Made by a program: the position numbers and the translations under genes. Positions 32,915-41,489 of a stretch of DNA of 45,918 bases are shown here, in pieces; the first letter of the stretch is position 1, and every line of letters begins with the position of its first letter. The notes under the pieces were generated by a model, which did no database searches, was not told the DNA's origin, and saw only the letters and a list, made by a program, of their open reading frames with translations. The stretch comes from Bacteroidia bacterium (lineage in GTDB: Bacteria; Bacteroidota; Bacteroidia; NS11-12g; UBA9320), in contig JABDQY010000007.1 in NCBI GenBank assembly GCA_013042025.1, positions 1 through 45,918 of the forward strand. The letters run 5' to 3'.

Positions 32915-33685
32915 ATGAAAAAAACACTTACTCTTCTCTTTCTTATTGTGTCGTCTGCTTCATTATTTGCACAAAAAACAATTGATGTTTCATTAGACGC
33001 TATCGTTTCTCCCACGGAACTACTTTCAGATGCATCCACAGGTACAGCTATTCCTATAAAATTTGCATGCAAAAACAATGGTACAGACATCATAGAAATT
33101 GGCGACACTTTATTTTGGAGTGCATTAGTGCTAGATATTGCTACGAGCAATTTAATATTAGAAATTCCACAATCTGCAAGTTCTGGAAACGGATATTTAA
33201 CAGTTGCTTCAAAACAAGTTGCAGTTGGTGATACAATTCATGTAGGAAATAATTTTAACACAGGCTCTATTGTAACGCAATCAAGAGCTATACGTTTCGG
33301 TGGGATATGCAGTGCATGGAATAGAACTGATGGAGTTACTGATCCAGATACCGATAATAATTCAAATTTCGCTGATATTACGTGGTACAATCAATATCAA
33401 AATGGGGTTTCGGTTGCAGATGTAGAATACGATAACAACATTGCAGTTTATCCTAATCCAGCATCAGAAGAATTAAATATCAAATTACTGTTAACTCAAT
33501 TTGCTGATGTTCAAATAGAAATATTGGATTTAGCAGGTAAAATTATTTTATCTGAAAATGTAAGTTCTTCTATCACTAATAATAACTATGTAATTGACGT
33601 AAATTCAGTTCCTAATGGAATGTATATCGTTAAAGTTACAAATGGAGAAAATGTAAGTACTTCAAAAATTAGCATCGCTCATTAA
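32915..33685 (+). CDS. Secreted protein with type A T9SS sorting domain
   Basis: 256 residues. A Sec signal peptide ends near residue 19 (SLFAQ). The middle region contains beta-rich sequence resembling an Ig-like or CARDB-like adhesion module (FACKNNGTDIIEIGDTLFWSAL; QVAVGDTIHVGNNF). The last 75 residues are the type A T9SS domain. They begin IAVYPNPASEELNI, continue with QIEILDLAGKIILSENV and end GMYIVKVTNGENVSTSKISIAH. The protein would be exported across the outer membrane by the T9SS and anchored or released after cleavage. A strong terminator follows 20 bases after the stop. Confidence 0.9.
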   Translation: MKKTLTLLFLIVSSASLFAQKTIDVSLDAIVSPTELLSDASTGTAIPIKFACKNNGTDIIEIGDTLFWSALVLDIATSNLILEIPQSASSGNGYLTVASKQVAVGDTIHVGNNFNTGSIVTQSRAIRFGGICSAWNRTDGVTDPDTDNNSNFADITWYNQYQNGVSVADVEYDNNIAVYPNPASEELNIKLLLTQFADVQIEILDLAGKIILSENVSSSITNNNYVIDVNSVPNGMYIVKVTNGENVSTSKISIAH

Positions 33686-33704
33686 TTATATAATTAAATA
33701 AATC

Positions 33705-33735
33705 AAAAGCCGACTGCAATGCAGTCGGCTTTTTT
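33705..33735 (+). terminator. Strong rho-independent terminator
   Basis: A perfect 13-base-pair stem, AAAAGCCGACTGC / GCAGTCGGCTTTT (33705-33717 with 33721-33733), has the loop AAT and is followed by more Ts. It ends the T9SS cargo gene transcript before yebC. Confidence 0.85.
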
Positions 33736-33777
33736 ATTGCATTTCACTTAAATTGCGGGACTAAAAGATTATTCGAA

Positions 33778-34533
33778 ATGGCAGGACATAGTAAATGGGC
33801 TAATATCAAACACAGGAAAGCTGCTCAAGATAAAAAACGTGCAAAAGTTTGGACACGAATAATTAAAGAAATTACAATAGCAGCTAGAGATGGGGGTCCA
33901 GATCCAGATAGTAATCCAGCATTACGATTAGCCATTCAAAATGCCAAAGGTGCCAATATGAATAAAGACACCATGGAGCGAGCAATTAAGAAAGGCTCAG
34001 GGTCTGAAGCAGCCAATTTACAAACACTCACATATGAAGGTTATGCTCCGCATGGGATAGCTATATTTATTGAAGCAACAACAGATAATTTGAATCGAAC
34101 CGTTGCTAGCGTTCGTTCCATTTTTACTAAAAATGGCGGTACTTTAGGAACAAATGGGTCATTAAGTTTCATTTTCGACACCAAGGGCGTTTTTACCATT
34201 AACAATTCAGCTCTTGAAGGAAAAGATGAGGAAGAATTGGAACTTGAGTTCATTGATGGAGGAGCCGAAGATATCGAACGTGATGAAGAAATCACAAGCA
34301 TTTATACGTCATTTGACGATTACGGTAATATGCAAAAAAAATTAGCTGAATTAAACATCGAAGCTCAGTCAACTGAAATACAACAAATACCTAAAACAAC
34401 AACTAAACTCGAAGCTGAAGAAGCAAAAGATGTTTTGAGTATAATCGACAAATTTGAGGAAGACGATGATGTTCAAGCAGTTTATCACAACCTAGAATTT
34501 ACAGAAGAACTATCAAAATTAATTGAAGAATAA
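33778..34533 (+). CDS. yebC: YebC/PmpR family protein
   Basis: 251 residues. The family signature MAGHSKWANIKHRKAAQDKKRAKVW opens the protein, followed by DPDSNPALRLAIQNAKGANMNKDTMERAIKKG and the YEGYAPHG motif near residue 90. This family includes DNA-binding regulators and factors that help ribosomes pass proline-rich or stalled stretches; which applies here is unknown. Five bases separate its stop from the ATG of the carboxylase beta subunit, suggesting co-transcription. The start is fixed by the signature. Confidence 0.95.
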   Translation: MAGHSKWANIKHRKAAQDKKRAKVWTRIIKEITIAARDGGPDPDSNPALRLAIQNAKGANMNKDTMERAIKKGSGSEAANLQTLTYEGYAPHGIAIFIEATTDNLNRTVASVRSIFTKNGGTLGTNGSLSFIFDTKGVFTINNSALEGKDEEELELEFIDGGAEDIERDEEITSIYTSFDDYGNMQKKLAELNIEAQSTEIQQIPKTTTKLEAEEAKDVLSIIDKFEEDDDVQAVYHNLEFTEELSKLIEE

Positions 34534-34538
34534 AAGAG

Positions 34539-36077
34539 ATGAATAAAAGAGAAATCTTAACAACCAAAATTAAAGAGTCAAAACTTGGTGGTGGTGAGAA
34601 ACGAATCGAATCTCAGCATGCAAAAGGAAAACTAACCGCTCGAGAACGAATTGATTTGCTATTAGATCAAAATTCATTTGAAGAAATTGGTGCACTTGTC
34701 AAACATAGAAGTACTGATTTTGGGATGGACAAACTACACTTTCCTGGAGATGGTGTTGTAACTGGATATGGAACAATTAATGGAAGATTGGTCTATGTTT
34801 TTTCACAAGATTTTACTGTTTTTGGTGGTTCTCTTTCAGAAACTCATGCCGAAAAAATTTGTAAAATCATGGATATGGCAATGAAGAATGGGGCTCCTTT
34901 AATTGGATTAAATGATAGTGGAGGTGCTCGTATTCAGGAAGGTGTTGTTTCATTAGGTGGTTATGCAGATATTTTTTATAAAAACACGCTCGCAAGTGGA
35001 GTGATTCCTCAAATATCCGCAATAATGGGGCCTTGTGCAGGTGGGGCAGTTTATTCGCCAGCAATTACTGATTTTATTTTAATGGTAGAAAATACAAGTT
35101 ACATGTTTGTAACCGGACCAAATGTTGTAAAAACGGTAACCAATGAAGAAGTAAGTTCTGAAGATCTTGGAGGAGCATCTGTACATTCAGAGAAATCAGG
35201 TGTAGCTCATATAACTGCTGCTAATGATGTAGAATGTATTGAAAATATCAAAAAATTACTTTCTTATATGCCGCAAAACTGTGAGGAACAACCTCCAAAG
35301 CTTGACTACACGTTTGATGATGAATTGCGTTTTGAGCTAAAAAACATTGTACCCGAAAACGCTCATCAACCTTACGACATAAGAGAAGTTATAGCTGGTG
35401 TAATTGATGATGATAGTTTTCATGAAATACATGAAAATTTCGCACCGAATATTGTAGTTGGCTTTGCACGATTAGGTGGGAGAAGCATTGGCATTGTTGC
35501 TAATCAACCTTCATATTTAGCTGGTGTTTTAGACGTTAACTCATCTCAAAAAGGTGCTCGGTTTGTTCGATTTTGTGACTGCTTTAATATTCCACTTCTT
35601 GTATTTGAAGATGTTCCAGGGTTTTTACCAGGAACAGATCAAGAGTGGAATGCAATTATCACCAATGGAGCAAAATTGCTTTATGCATTTAGTGAAGCTA
35701 CCGTACCCAGAATCACTGTAATTACTAGAAAGGCTTACGGAGGGGCATATGATGTAATGAATAGTAAGCACATTGGTGCAGATTTAAACTTTGCTTGGCC
35801 TACAGCAGAAATTGCTGTAATGGGAGCAAAAGGTGCTGCAGAAATTATTTTCAAGCGAGAAATTGCTTCTGCAGATAACCCTCAAGAGGCACTAATTGAA
35901 AAAGAACAGGAGTATGCTGGAATATTTGCAAACCCTTACCGAGCTGCAGAGCGTGGTTTTGTTGATGCAGTAATTCTTCCAGAAAATACGAGAGCTAGAT
36001 TAATAAAGGCATTTGCGATGTTAGAAAACAAGGTAGATAAGCTACCTAAAAAGAAGCATGGAAACATCCCATTGTAA
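34539..36077 (+). CDS. Acyl-CoA carboxylase beta subunit (propionyl-CoA carboxylase type)
   Basis: 512 residues. This is the carboxyltransferase subunit of the biotin-dependent acyl-CoA carboxylase family, which adds carbon dioxide from biotin to propionyl- or acetyl-CoA. ARERIDLLLDQNSFEEIG, the N-terminal crotonase-fold oxyanion motif LNDSGGARIQEGV (about residue 126), MGPCAGGAVYSPAITDF and the C-terminal VPGFLPGTDQEW followed by RKAYGGAYDVMNSKHIGAD are diagnostic. Whether it is PccB or a related decarboxylase subunit depends on partners not in this window: no biotin carboxylase or biotin-carrier gene follows. A decarboxylase in methylmalonyl-CoA metabolism cannot be ruled out. Confidence 0.93.
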   Translation: MNKREILTTKIKESKLGGGEKRIESQHAKGKLTARERIDLLLDQNSFEEIGALVKHRSTDFGMDKLHFPGDGVVTGYGTINGRLVYVFSQDFTVFGGSLSETHAEKICKIMDMAMKNGAPLIGLNDSGGARIQEGVVSLGGYADIFYKNTLASGVIPQISAIMGPCAGGAVYSPAITDFILMVENTSYMFVTGPNVVKTVTNEEVSSEDLGGASVHSEKSGVAHITAANDVECIENIKKLLSYMPQNCEEQPPKLDYTFDDELRFELKNIVPENAHQPYDIREVIAGVIDDDSFHEIHENFAPNIVVGFARLGGRSIGIVANQPSYLAGVLDVNSSQKGARFVRFCDCFNIPLLVFEDVPGFLPGTDQEWNAIITNGAKLLYAFSEATVPRITVITRKAYGGAYDVMNSKHIGADLNFAWPTAEIAVMGAKGAAEIIFKREIASADNPQEALIEKEQEYAGIFANPYRAAERGFVDAVILPENTRARLIKAFAMLENKVDKLPKKKHGNIPL

Positions 36078-36219
36078 TAAACCTTAACTAAGCTAATTGT
36101 CATAATTCTTTATAACCTTGTTTTCATTCAAACAAACCAATATTTTCGAGAGATAATATTTAGCAGATATTGGATAAAATAACCAATTTTTGAACTTAAA
36201 AATAAGTGAATCGCAGCTG

Positions 36220-36594
36220 GTGAAACCTCAACTAATTGGAAAAAACTTAATAATCGTGGTACTTTTTAGTATTGTAGGTATACAAAGTTGTAAGTATGAC
36301 GTTGAAGAGGAACTATATCCTTCTACTCCATGCGAAACAAATGCTATGTCTTATCAAACCGATATTGTCCCCATTCTTACCAACAATGGGTGTATTTCTT
36401 GCCATGGAGATTTGGCTACTTTAGATTTAAATGGATACAGTGACTTAAAAATATATGTGGATAATGAGGCTCTTCTTGGCAGTATTAAACATAGAGATGG
36501 ATTTAGAAAAATGCCAGATAATCAACCAAAATTAGATCAATGTACCATCGACAAAATTGAATCTTGGATATATGATGGAGCACTTAATAATTAA
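36220..36594 (+). CDS. Lipoprotein with a CxxCH heme-binding motif
   Basis: 124 residues from the GTG at 36220, which gives a short lipoprotein signal peptide (VKPQLIGKN, hydrophobic core, lipobox GIQSC). An in-frame TTG at 36190 would add ten residues. The mature part has NNGCISCHG, a c-type heme attachment motif, then LDLNGYSDLK, HRDGFRKMPDNQPKLDQCTIDKIESWIYDGALNN. The KMP Met is a candidate second axial ligand. This resembles small cytochrome c-like lipoproteins in Bacteroidota envelope operons. It is first of four closely spaced genes (6, 10 and 56 bases apart) and may pass electrons for the proteins that follow. Confidence 0.83.
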   Translation: MKPQLIGKNLIIVVLFSIVGIQSCKYDVEEELYPSTPCETNAMSYQTDIVPILTNNGCISCHGDLATLDLNGYSDLKIYVDNEALLGSIKHRDGFRKMPDNQPKLDQCTIDKIESWIYDGALNN

Positions 36595-36600
36595 CAAATC

Positions 36601-37047
36601 ATGAAAAAACCAATTGTATTATTCGCTTTACTTGTTGTTTTAGGTGTAGCATTCTATGCTTATAAAACGTACAATAAAGAGCACACAAATGTTGCTAAAA
36701 CAGAAGCTGAAGTAAAGCTAACTGCTTCGGATTTATTTAACGCATTCGACAACGACGAAACATCAGCAATGACGAAGTATGCAGACAAAGTAATTCAAGT
36801 TTCTGGATATATTTATAGTAAAGATTTAGGCAATGAGCTTGAACCTCAACTTGTGCTAGAAGGTAATGGTGACAACGGTTTCATTCGCTGTGGATTTAAG
36901 CCAACGGAACTTGAGAAATTAGCCATATTAAGTGATTCACTATCAGTTAATATAAAAGGGGAATGCAAAGGGCTAAATGCAGCAGATGAACTTGATTTAC
37001 TGGCTGACAAAGATGTTGTCCTTTCAAATTGCATAATTATTGAATAA
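36601..37047 (+). CDS. OB-fold (tRNA_anti-like) exported protein
   Basis: 148 residues. The N-terminus is a single hydrophobic helix (residues about 4-20, LFALLVVLGVAFYAY) that anchors it. The remainder matches the tRNA_anti-like OB-fold domain: KYADKVIQVSGYIYSKDLG (about residues 60-78), then FIRCGFK, and SVNIKGECKGLNAADELDLLADKDVVLSNCIIIE. In this family the Cys residues are conserved, and similar domains occur in envelope-stress proteins. The function is not known. Six bases separate it from the cytochrome-like gene before it and ten from the YceI gene after it, so all three are likely one mRNA. Confidence 0.72.
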   Translation: MKKPIVLFALLVVLGVAFYAYKTYNKEHTNVAKTEAEVKLTASDLFNAFDNDETSAMTKYADKVIQVSGYIYSKDLGNELEPQLVLEGNGDNGFIRCGFKPTELEKLAILSDSLSVNIKGECKGLNAADELDLLADKDVVLSNCIIIE

Positions 37048-37057
37048 AACATAAACG

Positions 37058-37615
37058 ATGAAATATACATACATAATTTTCGCTCTTACACTTTTAGGAA
37101 TTTTTGGATTTAAAAATCACGGAAGTATTTACAAATCAAATACAGGGAATATTAATTTTTTTAGTCATACTGCTGTTGAAGATATTTCAGCTGATAATCA
37201 TAAGGTTAAAACTGCGTTTGATGCAAATTCGGGTAAAATTCAGTTTAGTGCATTAATTAAAGATTTTCAATTTAAGAAAGCTTTAATGCAAGAGCACTTC
37301 AATGAAAACTATATGGAAAGTACAAAATTCCCTAAATCAACTTTTAGTGGAACAATTGTAAATATTGATGCTTTCAATATTGAAAAGAATGGAACTTATA
37401 CTTCACCTGTTTCAGGAAAACTAACTATAAAAGATGTTACCAAAACAGTTGAAGCTCTTGGAACCTTTATAGTAAAAGATGGAGTAATTAATGCGAAGGC
37501 ATCATTTAATGTCAATCCAGAAGACTATAACATTTCAATACCTAAGATGGTTTCTGAAAAAATTTCGAGAGACTTAAAGATTTCAGTTGACGTAGATTAC
37601 TCACATCAACATTAA
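37058..37615 (+). CDS. YceI family lipocalin-like protein
   Basis: 185 residues. A signal peptide or anchor (MKYTYIIFALTLLGIFGF) is followed by a full YceI domain. Its signs are IYKSNTGNINFFSHTAVEDI, IQFSALIKDFQFKKALMQEHFNENYMESTKFPKSTF and a strand with GKLTIKDVTKTVEALGTFIV. YceI proteins form lipocalin barrels that bind polyisoprenoid-type lipids in the periplasm. In Bacteroidota they are often found next to cytochrome-like and DUF5777 genes, as here. The start is ATG 37058. Ligand unknown. Confidence 0.9.
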   Translation: MKYTYIIFALTLLGIFGFKNHGSIYKSNTGNINFFSHTAVEDISADNHKVKTAFDANSGKIQFSALIKDFQFKKALMQEHFNENYMESTKFPKSTFSGTIVNIDAFNIEKNGTYTSPVSGKLTIKDVTKTVEALGTFIVKDGVINAKASFNVNPEDYNISIPKMVSEKISRDLKISVDVDYSHQH

Positions 37616-37671
37616 ACAAAAAAGGAATTGAGTCGTTAAATGAATAACTACTCAAACATGATATACCTTAC

Positions 37672-38532
37672 ATGAAATACATCTTACTCCTAGCTATTAT
37701 TTTTTTTTCTAGTGTAACGTATGCTCAAGATTTAGATTTATTAGAGGAGGAGGACGAGGAGACTATAGAGTATACCTCAGCAACATTTAAAACTAATCGC
37801 GTAATAAATGGCCATAGTATTGAAACAGTTGCCAAACGTGAATTTGACTTAAAAATTTCTCATCGCTTTGGCTTCCTAAGTACGGGTGCCTACGATTTTT
37901 TTGGCCTTGATCAGGCAACTTTGCGAATTGGTGGCGACTACGGGATTACTGATAACATTAATATTGGTGTTGGAAGAAGCAACGTTGCAAAAACATATGA
38001 TGGTTTTGTTAAATACAAGTTGTTACGTCAAAGTTCTGGTTTAAAGAAAATGCCAATAACAGCAACATGGATAAGCCATATGGGTGTTACTACTTTAAAA
38101 TGGACCAAACCAGATAGAGAGAACAAACCTAGCAGTAGACTTCATTATACACATCAATTGCTATTAGCTAGGAAATTTACCGAAGGTTTGAGCATTCAAC
38201 TAAGTCCAACGGTGGTGCATAAAAACCTGGTTGATTCTAGCTCTTTTAAAAATGACATCCTTTCTGTTGGTATTGGTTTGAGACAAAAATTAACCACCAG
38301 AACTACACTAAATTTAGAGTATTTCTATGTTCTCCCAAACCAAATTTCAAATGAGAATACCAACGCACTTTCAGTTGGCTTTGACATTGAAACTGGCGGT
38401 CATATATTTCAGTTATTCTTTACCAATTCTGCAGCTCCCTTTGAAAAAGGTTTTATTACAGATACTAAAGCCAAATGGACTGAAGGAGATGTTCGGTTTG
38501 GATTTAACATAGCCAGAATCTTTAATTTTTAA
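37672..38532 (+). CDS. DUF5777 outer-membrane beta-barrel protein
   Basis: 286 residues with a Sec signal peptide (MKYILLLAIIFFSSVTYAQ), then a very acidic stretch (LDLLEEEDEETIEY). A barrel follows with the DUF5777 signature: TFKTNRVINGHSIETVAKREFDLKISHRFG, YDFFGLDQATLRIGGDYGIT and NINIGVGRS. It ends RFGFNIARIFNF with a terminal Phe. Family function is not established, but it lies beside YceI and redox-type genes across Bacteroidota. It is last of the four-gene operon. A perfect -7 box for the next gene begins just after its stop codon. Confidence 0.83.
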   Translation: MKYILLLAIIFFSSVTYAQDLDLLEEEDEETIEYTSATFKTNRVINGHSIETVAKREFDLKISHRFGFLSTGAYDFFGLDQATLRIGGDYGITDNINIGVGRSNVAKTYDGFVKYKLLRQSSGLKKMPITATWISHMGVTTLKWTKPDRENKPSSRLHYTHQLLLARKFTEGLSIQLSPTVVHKNLVDSSSFKNDILSVGIGLRQKLTTRTTLNLEYFYVLPNQISNENTNALSVGFDIETGGHIFQLFFTNSAAPFEKGFITDTKAKWTEGDVRFGFNIARIFNF

Positions 38533-38533
38533 G

Positions 38534-38541
38534 TAACTTTG
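38534..38541 (+). promoter_or_regulatory. Candidate -7 promoter box (TAACTTTG)
   Basis: TAACTTTG, a full TAnnTTTG match, begins two bases after the stop of the DUF5777 gene. A transcript starting about seven bases downstream would include both the ATT at 38567 and the TTG at 38588 of the next gene. No -33 TTG at proper spacing is seen. Confidence 0.45.
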
Positions 38542-38566
38542 ATAGCACGCCTCACATATTTCACTC

Positions 38567-41056
38567 ATTAAACAGTTAAAATACATATTGGTACTTCTTT
38601 TTGTGTCTCTTTTTTGGAGTGCAAAAGCAACCCACGTTGTAGGAGGAGAAATTATGTACAAGGCAATTAATCCAAGTACAAATCTGTATGAGGTTACACT
38701 AAAACTTTACATTGATTGTGAAAATGGGACTTTTGGAGCGATTCAACTCGATACTACTGCCTTTATTGGAATTTACGATGGAGGCAATTACAGTTTAATA
38801 TCTGACTATGAAATTAAGCGAACAGGCCCAGTTAGGCTTAATAAGGTTAACTACAAATGCGTTAAACCTCCAACTGGAATTTGTGTAGATGAATATATCT
38901 ATTCGTTTAGAACTATAATAGATCCAGGAACAAGTGGTAAAATTATTTCATACCAACGCTGTTGTAGAAATAAAACGATTAATAATTTACTAAATGTTGA
39001 ATCTAGCGGTATTACCATTTGGACATCTATACCGCCTACAGGTACAACAAACAACAGTGCTGTTTTTGAGAATCTCCCTCCAAATTACGTGTGTCTTAAT
39101 GCACCATTTAGTATGGATCATTCTGCTACTGATATTGACGGAGACTCACTAGTTTACTCACTAACTGCACCATATTTGGGTGGTATCCCTTCAGATGCAA
39201 AACCAGAACCATCATTCGCTACACAACCTCCATATAACAATGTAGCATGGCGTTCACCTTATTCCGCAAACTATCAAATGGGTGGGGCACCAGGACTTTA
39301 CATTAATCCAAGCAGTGGAGAAGTTAGCATTACCCCAAATACTGAAGGTCAATTTGTTGTGGGTATAACAGTAAAAGAATATCGGAACGGTCAATTAGTT
39401 GGTGAAACACGACGAGATTATCAAATTAATGTAATTGAATGTGTCTTTGATATAGTTGCTGACTATACCATTGATGGGGGAACTGCGGTAGCAGGTAGAT
39501 ATACTTTCGAATGTAGAGACACTGTTTTCTTTAAAAACAGAAGTTATAGTAAAGAACCAGCCACCTATTTTTGGGATTTTGGAGATCCAACAACTACCGA
39601 TGATACTTCTTCGTTAGAAAATCCTTTTTGGGTATATCCAGGCAATGGAGACTATGATGTTACACTCACGGTTAAATCTTCTATTTGTGAAGATGACTAT
39701 CAATATGGTGTTAGAATTCGTTCCAGTAAGCCTTTTGAGTTGGGCCCTGATCTAGTTTTTTGTGATGAATTCACACAACGCCTGAGTACAGAAGCACCAG
39801 ATGCTATAACAACTCTATGGAATACTGGAGAGACTAGTTTTACTATAAATGCCAAAGACACCGGAACTTATTCCGTTACCATATCTTATGGTAATTGTTC
39901 CTATGCAGACACGGTGCATCTAGCGTACAACTTTTTACCTCCATTCGAAATACCAAAAGACAGCCTTTTCTGTGAAGTAGTAGATATGATTATAGATGTT
40001 GGTGTTTCAGGACTTAATTATCAATGGAGTACATCCTTAGCAGATACCAACCAAAGTGTAAGAGTAACTGAAGCAGGCACTTACACCGTTTATGTAGATA
40101 ATGGTGATTGTTATGAGCAACAAAGTATTCGACTTTGGCAAGCATCATCACCATTAGTTGAAGACACATTTTATTGTGGTGAATTTGATCATCCAGTTAG
40201 TGTTGGTTCTTTTGAGGAAGGGGAATATTTATGGTCTAACAATTCAACAAACCAAGCCACTTCATATACAACGGGAGGTAATCATTGGGTTCAGGTTAAA
40301 CAAAGGCATTGTATAAGCATAGATTCATTCTTTATTCTGAATCCTGTTATTAATCTAGAACTAGGCCCTGACGAGCATTTCTGTGACTTTGTAAACAAGG
40401 AGTTAGATGCAGGTGAAGATGGGGTTACTTTTGATTGGAGTTCTGATCAGTCTGATAGGGTTATTACTGCCATTGCTCCGGGAATCTATTCTGTAGTTGT
40501 AACAGACCAATACGGCTGCACAGCTGAAGATACCATAACCCTTACAATGAGTAATTCTCCAACTTTTGAATTGGGGGATGATACAACAATATGTCTACGA
40601 TCTCCAACTACTTTAGAAGCACCTGAAGGCTACACTGCTTACGAATGGAATACTGGACAATTAGAAAGAGCAATTATAGTAGAACAACAAGGGGAATACA
40701 TAGCAACCATTACTGACGGATTCGGCTGCACTGGCACGGACACGTTGTTTGTAACAGTGGATCCCGATGCCTTACCAAATGATCTATATATCGCAAATGC
40801 ATTTTCACCAAATGCAGATAACTTGAATGACTTATTTCCTTTTCAAGAAGTCATTACACAACCAGGATACTATGTAGCTATATTTTCTAGATGGGGTGAA
40901 AAGGTATTTGACTCCAGAACATCTGATTCTCAAAATTGGGATGGTTTTTATAAAGGTGAAAAAGTTCCTAATCAAACCTTTATATATTACATCTATTTTA
41001 GAGGGTGTGATGGAAACGCACGAACTAAAAAGGGTACAGTTAACCCATTGTATTAA
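38567..41056 (+). CDS. Secreted PKD-domain protein with CHU_C (type B) T9SS domain
   Basis: 829 residues if translation begins at the ATT at 38567, giving a normal signal peptide (MKQLKYILVLLFVSLFWSAKA). The first usual start codon, TTG 38588, gives 822 residues but leaves no basic residue before the hydrophobic core. THVVGGEIMYKAINPSTNLYEVTLKLYIDC opens the mature protein, as in many Bacteroidota adhesins. A PKD domain follows (YFWDFGDP...YDVTLTVKSSICE), then five to six Ig-like repeats with paired Cys (GPDLVFCDEF; FCEVVDMIIDVG; GPDEHFCDF). The end is CHU_C: IANAFSPNADNLNDLFPF, FSRWGEKVF, DGFYKGEKVPNQTFIYYI. Probably a large surface or secreted adhesin. The end overlaps the convergent NUDIX gene by 17 bases. 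Confidence 0.88.
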   Translation: MKQLKYILVLLFVSLFWSAKATHVVGGEIMYKAINPSTNLYEVTLKLYIDCENGTFGAIQLDTTAFIGIYDGGNYSLISDYEIKRTGPVRLNKVNYKCVKPPTGICVDEYIYSFRTIIDPGTSGKIISYQRCCRNKTINNLLNVESSGITIWTSIPPTGTTNNSAVFENLPPNYVCLNAPFSMDHSATDIDGDSLVYSLTAPYLGGIPSDAKPEPSFATQPPYNNVAWRSPYSANYQMGGAPGLYINPSSGEVSITPNTEGQFVVGITVKEYRNGQLVGETRRDYQINVIECVFDIVADYTIDGGTAVAGRYTFECRDTVFFKNRSYSKEPATYFWDFGDPTTTDDTSSLENPFWVYPGNGDYDVTLTVKSSICEDDYQYGVRIRSSKPFELGPDLVFCDEFTQRLSTEAPDAITTLWNTGETSFTINAKDTGTYSVTISYGNCSYADTVHLAYNFLPPFEIPKDSLFCEVVDMIIDVGVSGLNYQWSTSLADTNQSVRVTEAGTYTVYVDNGDCYEQQSIRLWQASSPLVEDTFYCGEFDHPVSVGSFEEGEYLWSNNSTNQATSYTTGGNHWVQVKQRHCISIDSFFILNPVINLELGPDEHFCDFVNKELDAGEDGVTFDWSSDQSDRVITAIAPGIYSVVVTDQYGCTAEDTITLTMSNSPTFELGDDTTICLRSPTTLEAPEGYTAYEWNTGQLERAIIVEQQGEYIATITDGFGCTGTDTLFVTVDPDALPNDLYIANAFSPNADNLNDLFPFQEVITQPGYYVAIFSRWGEKVFDSRTSDSQNWDGFYKGEKVPNQTFIYYIYFRGCDGNARTKKGTVNPLY

Positions 41057-41480
41057 GAAGCTTTTTCAAAGCCATCTTATCCATGTCAAATGTAAATTGA
41101 TCAATTACCAAAGAATCTAACACCTTCCAGCTAAACTGATGCTTATTGTTATTGCCCATTTTTGTTGAATGCACTGATTTATAATTTTCAATTGCATCGT
41201 TGCTTGCAACTTTATAATGCATTGCAACAACTTGTTCATTTTTACGAAATGTGCTTTGGATAAACTGATCTGTAGTATGGATCAATTCTAATACTTCAAT
41301 TTCAACATCTAGTTCCTCTTTAAATTCTCTTTTCAAGCAATCTCTTGAACCTTCACCAAACTCCAATCCGCCTCCAGGAAGCTTCGTCATTTGAAATCCA
41401 TCTATATTTTCATTACTAATTAAGATTTTATTGTTTTTAATCCAAATACCATACACTCTAATGTTAAATTTGTCAATCAT
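41040..41480 (-). CDS. NUDIX hydrolase
   Basis: 146 residues. NUDIX enzymes cut nucleoside diphosphate-linked compounds. The box reads GGLEFGEGSRDCLKREFKEELDV, fitting GX5EX7REX2EEL with Asp where a Gly is usual in the last position. A strand (VRVYGIWIKNNKILISNENI-type) precedes it, as in the family fold. The substrate cannot be inferred. The gene is divergent from pyrC with nine bases between the starts, and its end overlaps the large secreted-protein gene by 17 bases. Confidence 0.88.
   Translation of the reverse strand: MIDKFNIRVYGIWIKNNKILISNENIDGFQMTKLPGGGLEFGEGSRDCLKREFKEELDVEIEVLELIHTTDQFIQSTFRKNEQVVAMHYKVASNDAIENYKSVHSTKMGNNNKHQFSWKVLDSLVIDQFTFDMDKMALKKLLNTMG
41465..41472 (+). promoter_or_regulatory. 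Candidate -7 promoter box for pyrC (TAAATTTG)
   Basis: TAAATTTG, a full TAnnTTTG match, ends 17 bases before the pyrC ATG and lies inside the first codons of the divergent NUDIX gene. Confidence 0.4.
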
Positions 41481-41489
41481 TTATCACCT

